DNA of 64,000 nt from Roseomonas sp. HF4 (GTDB lineage Bacteria > Pseudomonadota > Alphaproteobacteria > Acetobacterales > Acetobacteraceae): positions 62,001-126,000 of the forward strand of contig NZ_STGD01000003.1 in assembly GCF_005222755.1 (NCBI RefSeq), written 5' to 3'. A program made the translations under genes and the position numbers. Positions 59,766-64,000 of this stretch are shown here, one piece after another. The first letter of the stretch is position 1, and every line of letters begins with the position of its first letter. Below the pieces are notes generated by a model. That model was not told the DNA's origin and did no database searches. It was given only the letters and a program-made list of their open reading frames with translations.

Positions 59766-61586
59766 ATGCGCGCGATCTGCCCCATGGCCCTGCGCAGCCC
59801 GGCCACCCTCGCGGTGGCGATCGGTGCGCCGCTGTGGCTCGGAGCCCCCCTTCCAGCCGCGGCGCAGAGGGCCGACCAGACCGCCTCCGGCGCCCCCCGC
59901 CAGGCTGTCGGCACCACGGGGACGGCCGGGCTTCCACGTCCCCTGGCCGCGGCCGATGCCGCGCGCCTGGTGCGCATCTTCCAGTTCCAGGCCGAGGGCG
60001 CGCACGCCGCCGCGCGGCGCGAGCACGAGGCGCTGCGCGACCGGCGGCTCGACGGCCATGTGCTCGCCGACCGCTGGCTCGGCCCTCGCGCCGAGACGCC
60101 GGCCGCCGAGGACGCGCGCGCCTGGCTCGCGCGCCACGCCGACCACCCCGATGCGCCGGCCATCCACGCCCTGTTCACGCGCATCGCGCCGCGCGGCGCT
60201 GCGCTGCCGCCCGCGCCGGAGGAAGCCGCCCTGCCCGAGGATGGCGAGGCCGTGCCCGAGGAACGCGAGGCCCCGGCACGCGGCTTCACGCGCAACCCGG
60301 CGCTCGACCGGGAGGTGCGCGAACGCGCCTTCGCCGGCGACACGGCGGGCGCGCTCAACCGGATCCGCCGCGCGCGGGGCATGACCCCGGCCTATGCCGC
60401 GGCGCTGCGCGCCGACGTGGCGCTCGCGCTGTTCCGGCGCGGCGAGGATGCGGCCGCATTCCGCATGGCGTCGGAAGTCGCGCGCGGCCGGCAGGATCGG
60501 ACGGGCCGGGCCGCCTTCGCCGCCGGCCTCGCGGCCTGGGGCCTCGGCCGGCCCGAGGTCGCGCTGCCCTATTTCGAGACGGCCGCGCGGGCCGAGGGAG
60601 GCTCCGCCGCAGCGCGCGCCGCTGCCGCCTTCTGGACCGCGCGCGCCGCCATCCGCGCCCGGCGCCCGCAGCTCCATGTCCCCTGGATGCTCCAGGCGGC
60701 GCAGGAGCCGCGCACCTTCCACGGGTTGCTGGCGCGTCGCGCCCTGGGCCTGGCACCCGGCTTCGCCTGGCACGGCGAGGCTGCGGGGGAGGGCGCGCTC
60801 GGCCCGATCGCCGAGACCGCCGGCGGCTGGCGCGCGCTGGCGCTGCTGCAGGTCGGCCAGCCAGCGCGGGCGGAGGCGGAACTCCGCCAGCTCTGGCCTG
60901 CCGCGCGCGGCAATGCGGCGCTGCTGAATGCCATGCTCGCCGTGGCCGGGCGTGCGGGGATGACGCATCTCGGCGCGCAACTGGCCGACCTCGCGCAGGG
61001 GGCCGACGGGCGGCCGCGGGACCTCGTGCGCTTCCCGCTGCCGCGGCTGGAGCCGGCCGCGGGCTTCCGCGTCGATCCCGCGCTGCTCTATGCGCTGGCG
61101 CGCCAGGAATCGAACTTCGACCCGGCGGCGGTCTCGCGCGCCGGGGCGCGGGGCCTGATGCAGGTGATGCCGGCGACCGCCGCCTACGTGGCGAACGACC
61201 CGTCCTTCCGCGGCGCGGGCGCCGAGCGGCTGCACGACCCGGCGCTCTCGCTCGAGATCGGGCAGCGCTACCTGTTGTATCTCGCGCGGCACGAGGCGGT
61301 GGGCGGCGACCTGATCCGCCTGCTGGCCGCCTACAACGCGGGGCCGGGCAACCTGACGCGGTGGCTGCCGGCGGCGCGGCACCGCGACGACCCCTTCCTG
61401 TTCATCGAGGCGATCCCGGTGGCCGAGACGCGCGCCCATGTGCAGCGCGTGCTCGCCTATTCCTGGATCTACGCCTCCCGCCTCGGCCTGCCCTCGCCCA
61501 GCCTCGAGGCCCTGGTGCGCGGCGCCTTCCCGCGGTTCGATGCCGGGGCAGCGATGGCCGCCACGCCGCGGGTCGCGTCGAACTGA
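59766..61586 (+). CDS. Soluble lytic murein transglycosylase (Slt-like)
   Basis: A 606-residue periplasmic enzyme that cleaves peptidoglycan between MurNAc and GlcNAc. The signal peptide is in MALRSPATLAVAIGAPLWLG, cleaved near PAAAQ. Residues about 30-400 form an alpha-superhelical U-domain. The SLT domain spans about 435-560: LLYALARQESNFDPAAVSRA (catalytic Glu in QES), GARGLMQVMPATAAYVAND, and LLAAYNAGPGNLTRWLPAAR. Length and layout match Slt70-type enzymes. Confidence 0.92.
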   Translation: MRAICPMALRSPATLAVAIGAPLWLGAPLPAAAQRADQTASGAPRQAVGTTGTAGLPRPLAAADAARLVRIFQFQAEGAHAAARREHEALRDRRLDGHVLADRWLGPRAETPAAEDARAWLARHADHPDAPAIHALFTRIAPRGAALPPAPEEAALPEDGEAVPEEREAPARGFTRNPALDREVRERAFAGDTAGALNRIRRARGMTPAYAAALRADVALALFRRGEDAAAFRMASEVARGRQDRTGRAAFAAGLAAWGLGRPEVALPYFETAARAEGGSAAARAAAAFWTARAAIRARRPQLHVPWMLQAAQEPRTFHGLLARRALGLAPGFAWHGEAAGEGALGPIAETAGGWRALALLQVGQPARAEAELRQLWPAARGNAALLNAMLAVAGRAGMTHLGAQLADLAQGADGRPRDLVRFPLPRLEPAAGFRVDPALLYALARQESNFDPAAVSRAGARGLMQVMPATAAYVANDPSFRGAGAERLHDPALSLEIGQRYLLYLARHEAVGGDLIRLLAAYNAGPGNLTRWLPAARHRDDPFLFIEAIPVAETRAHVQRVLAYSWIYASRLGLPSPSLEALVRGAFPRFDAGAAMAATPRVASN

Positions 61587-61615
61587 AGCCTTCGGCCGGT
61601 TGCCGCGCCGTCGCG

Positions 61616-62569
61616 TCAGGTGCCGCGGACGGCCGTCGCCGAAGGCGGCGCGGCGGGTGCCGGCGCCGCCTCGGTCGCCGGCGCCTCGAGGCCGAAGCGG
61701 AACCTCTCCTTCGGGTGCGGCAGGTAGAGGGTTCCGAACATCCAGTCCCACAGGGCGAAGACGGTCGCGAAGTTGCGGTCGTGGTGGCGTTCCTCGACCG
61801 AGTGGTGGACCTGGTGCATGTGCGGGCTGACCAGCACGTGGGACAGCCAGCGCGGGAAGGGCAGTGCCACATGGCTGTGCCGCAGATGCGCGAAGGCGAG
61901 GTTCCAGACCAGCGAGAAGGCATTGGCGCCGAGCAGCGTCAGTGGCGTCACGCTCGCCCCGGCCAGCGTCGTCGCGAGGCCGACGCCGAAGCCGTTCAGG
62001 AACGCCGACGCCGCGAAATGCACGATTTGCTCCTGCGGCCAGAAGCGGAAGGCGGTGAACGGCGTCAGGATCTCGGGCGCGTGGTGCATCCTGTGCGCGC
62101 GCCACAGGAGCGGGTAGCGGTGGAACAACCGATGCGTCCAGTAGAGCGCGAAATCCCCGAAGGCAAAGGCCGTCAGCGCGGCCAGGACCATGATGGCCGG
62201 GTCGGCGAGCGTCCTTCCTAGATCCGGTTGGCCGACCAGCGGCACCATGAGGACATAGCTCAGCAAGGCCCCCGAGGCGCTGACCAGGAACAGCACCGGC
62301 GCGGCCATGAAGGGCAGCGACGAATTGACGACCATCAGGCCGAGATCGACCGGCAATTGCCGCCAGAAGCGCCGAACGTCGCGCGGCAGCGCTTCCCGCC
62401 GCGCCTCGCGCCAGCCGATGCCGGTCGCCCAGGCGGCGATGGCGAAGCCCAGCAGCGCCACGGCGATGGATGGCCACCAGAAGGGCGATGCCGGATCGGT
62501 CAGGATGCCCGCCAGCGAGGAAAGCCAGTTCCAGGCGGCGGTCAGCGGATCATAGTCGGAAGGTCTCAT
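61616..62569 (-). CDS. Sterol desaturase / fatty acid hydroxylase-family membrane protein
   Basis: A 317-residue membrane di-iron enzyme. The four His clusters are present: HRLFHRYPLLWRAHRMHH (HxxxH and HxxHH) and LVSPHMHQVHHSVEERHHDRN (HxxHH plus). Membrane segments include PSIAVALLGFAIAAWATGIG and IMVLAALTAFAFGDFALYW. The C-terminal tail is Ala/Pro-rich. In bacteria such enzymes modify hopanoids, carotenoids or fatty acids; the substrate is unknown. ATG 62569 is preferred, ATG 62623 is possible. It is divergent from the creatininase-family gene. Confidence 0.87.
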   Translation of the reverse strand: MRPSDYDPLTAAWNWLSSLAGILTDPASPFWWPSIAVALLGFAIAAWATGIGWREARREALPRDVRRFWRQLPVDLGLMVVNSSLPFMAAPVLFLVSASGALLSYVLMVPLVGQPDLGRTLADPAIMVLAALTAFAFGDFALYWTHRLFHRYPLLWRAHRMHHAPEILTPFTAFRFWPQEQIVHFAASAFLNGFGVGLATTLAGASVTPLTLLGANAFSLVWNLAFAHLRHSHVALPFPRWLSHVLVSPHMHQVHHSVEERHHDRNFATVFALWDWMFGTLYLPHPKERFRFGLEAPATEAAPAPAAPPSATAVRGT

Positions 62570-62655
62570 ACCTGGGATTCGTCGCGCGGTTTTCGCCACG
62601 ACCTTTCCCACGGACGGGGGCATATTGAAAAGGTTTTCGACGTGAGGCAGGCGGC

Positions 62656-63486
62656 ATGACGGGAATCGGCAGGTCCGGCTTCGGGCGGCGGGCGGCGTTG
62701 CCGGCGGCGCTCGGCGCACTTACGGGGCCGGCGGCGGCGCAGCCGGCCCCGCGCGCGGCAGGGCCCGAGATCGCCGAGATGACCTGGGTCGCGGTGCGCG
62801 ACGCCGTCGCTGCCGGCGCGCGCACCGTGATCGTGCCGAGCGGCGGCATCGAGCAGAACGGCCCGCACATGATCCTCGGCAAGCACGACCACATCGTCCG
62901 CCACGCGGCGCTGCGCATCGCGGCCGCGCTGGGCGATGCGCTGGTCGTGCCGGTGCTGCCCTTCGCGCCGCAGGGGCGGCTCGACCCGCCGGAGGGCAAC
63001 CTCCGTTTCCCCGGCACGATCGGCGTGACGGACGACGCCTTCGCCGGGATGCTCGAGGGGATCGCGCGCAGCCTGCGCGCGGCCGGTTTCCGCCGGATCT
63101 GCCTGCTGGCCGACAATGGCGCGAGCCAGCGCCCGCAGGCGCGCCTCGCGCTGCGGCTCGCGGCCGAATGGCGGCGCGAGGGGACGCGCGTCATCGCGGT
63201 CGACCGCTACTACGGCGCGATCGCCGAACAGGATGCCTGGCTGCGCGCGCAGGGCGAGACCGCCGCCAGCATCGGCACCCATGCCGGCATCGGCGACACC
63301 TCCGAACTCATGGCGGTGCATCCGGCCGGGGTGGACCTCGTGCGGCTGCCGGCGCGGCCGGAGGACCTGCCGGCGCTCGGCGCCAGCGGCGATCCGTCCC
63401 GCGCCTCGGCCGCGCGGGGGGAGGCGCTGCTGGCGATGCGCGTCGCCGCCGCCGTCGCGCAGATCCGCGCCGCGGGCGGGGGCTGA
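62656..63486 (+). CDS. Creatininase-family amidohydrolase with signal peptide
   Basis: A 276-residue protein. The N-terminus GFGRRAALPAALGALTGPAA is a Tat-like signal with cleavage near AAAQ. Metal-binding motifs of the family are visible: PSGGIEQNGPHMILGKHDH (Glu, His, Asp) and GTHAGIGDTSELMAVHP (HAG-x2-DTS). Creatininase-type enzymes also include mycofactocin- and FAPy-related hydrolases. A periplasmic location is unusual for the family. The substrate is unknown. Confidence 0.84.
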   Translation: MTGIGRSGFGRRAALPAALGALTGPAAAQPAPRAAGPEIAEMTWVAVRDAVAAGARTVIVPSGGIEQNGPHMILGKHDHIVRHAALRIAAALGDALVVPVLPFAPQGRLDPPEGNLRFPGTIGVTDDAFAGMLEGIARSLRAAGFRRICLLADNGASQRPQARLALRLAAEWRREGTRVIAVDRYYGAIAEQDAWLRAQGETAASIGTHAGIGDTSELMAVHPAGVDLVRLPARPEDLPALGASGDPSRASAARGEALLAMRVAAAVAQIRAAGGG

Positions 63487-63552
63487 CCCCGCGGGGCGGT
63501 TGCGGCGCCGCCCCGGCGCGCCCATCGTCTGGGGCGAGACGCGGAGGACGCC

Positions 63553-64000
63553 ATGCCGATCGACGAGACACTCCCGTTCCTGCCCGTGAACATCGCGGTC
63601 CTGACCGTGAGCGACACCCGCGACCTGGCGAGCGACCGCTCCGGCCAGACGCTGCAGGAGCGGATCGAGGCCGGCGGCCACCGCTGCGCCGCGCGCGAGA
63701 TCTGCCGCGACGAGGCCGACCTGATCGAGGCGCTGCTGCGCCGCTGGATCGCCGACCCCTCCATCGACTGCGTCCTCACGACGGGCGGCACCGGCATCAC
63801 CGGCCGCGACGTGACGCCCGAGGCCTTCAAGCGCGTGCTCGAGAAGGAGATCGAGGGCTTCGGCGAATTGTTCCGGATGCTGAGCTACCAGAAGATCGGC
63901 ACCTCGACGATGCAGTCCCGCGCGCTCGGCGGCGTCGCGGACGGCACCTACCTGTTCGCGCTGCCGGGCTCGACCGGGGCTTGCAAGGATGCCTGGGACG
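63553..64000 (+). CDS. moaB: Molybdenum cofactor biosynthesis protein MoaB/Mog-like (3' end outside window)
   Basis: The first 149 codons of a molybdopterin adenylyltransferase-fold protein. IAVLTVSDTRDLASDRSGQT is the MoaB opening. VLTTGGTGITGRDVTPEAFK is the MPT-binding block. EGFGELFRMLSYQKIGTST and LPGSTGACKDAWD follow. The frame runs off the window end; about 30 residues are missing. The small Moco-domain-like protein at 30 kb is the only other molybdopterin-related gene here. Confidence 0.92.
   Translation, partial: MPIDETLPFLPVNIAVLTVSDTRDLASDRSGQTLQERIEAGGHRCAAREICRDEADLIEALLRRWIADPSIDCVLTTGGTGITGRDVTPEAFKRVLEKEIEGFGELFRMLSYQKIGTSTMQSRALGGVADGTYLFALPGSTGACKDAWD

Noticed and set aside
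1..64000. CRISPR arrays, tRNA/rRNA genes, insertion sequences or prophage
   Set aside because: No regularly spaced identical repeats, no tRNA cloverleaf in the gaps, no transposase or phage motifs. The dispersed palindromes lack spacer regularity and nearby cas genes.

Overview
The window is chromosomal DNA from a very GC-rich alphaproteobacterium. The gene content and neighbourhoods point to Acetobacteraceae (Roseomonas-like): a CcrM-type GANTC methyltransferase, separate b and b' subunits in the F0 ATP synthase operon, adjacent mutY / DUF721 / dsbA / smc, lptD-surA-rsmA, and dnaB-alr followed by mlaE-mlaF. The family assignment is inference from gene content only. No rRNA, tRNA, CRISPR array, insertion sequence, prophage or plasmid function was found. 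The region is dense, with mostly short or overlapping gene junctions, many of them 4-base ATGA/GTGA overlaps.

Layout. 1-7.4 kb: envelope and replication core (lptD 3' end, surA, rsmA, dnaB, alr, mlaE, mlaF). 7.5-11.1 kb: a methyltransferase, an AtzG/AtzE-like amidase pair and a TauD-type dioxygenase. 11.1-16.3 kb: an outer-membrane barrel gene with a small, probably frameshifted partner, a divergent Crp/Fnr regulator, a near-perfect FNR box, and three consecutive genes for exported low-complexity or unknown proteins; this is the least explained part of the window. 16.4-24.9 kb: dihydroorotase-like hydrolase, nitroreductase, EamA permease, a frameshifted acyltransferase, SDR, yicC-gmk, an AEC permease and a glycosyltransferase. 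25-27.5 kb: atpI-atpB-atpE-atpF'-atpF on the minus strand, ending in a good intrinsic terminator. 27.6-30.5 kb: a membrane GGDEF-EAL protein with a small Moco-domain-like exported protein. 30.6-36.9 kb: smc, dsbA, DUF721/dciA-like and divergent mutY. 37-44 kb: a membrane protein, ccrM, GFA protein, rnhB, nitronate monooxygenase, MFS permease with an ArsR regulator, and a small monooxygenase. 44.2-51.3 kb: a large unknown lipoprotein, an aminotransferase with a degenerate gamma-glutamyltransferase-like lipoprotein, a DsbA-like protein with a zinc-ribbon/MBL protein, and a CAP-domain protein. 51.7-64 kb: metabolic and envelope genes (AstE-like, FAH-family, NodB deacetylase, sugar O/N-acetyltransferase, ETF-QO, UDG, Slt, sterol desaturase-like, creatininase-family) and the 5' part of moaB.

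The most striking non-coding signal is a dispersed intergenic element of about 130-170 bases. It has three clear full copies (3.0, 36.9 and 55.9 kb), one diverged copy (18.4 kb) and partial copies (39.0, 39.7 and 41.5 kb). Each full copy is a large imperfect palindrome whose two ends are themselves hairpins with complementary loops. Most copies lie at gene ends.

Functional links: DnaB (4 kb) and the DUF721/DciA-like protein (35 kb) are likely partners in helicase loading. CcrM has two GANTC sites just upstream of its own start. The Crp/Fnr gene lies directly before an FNR-type box facing the exported-protein genes. All functional statements rest on reading translated motifs; no database search was possible.
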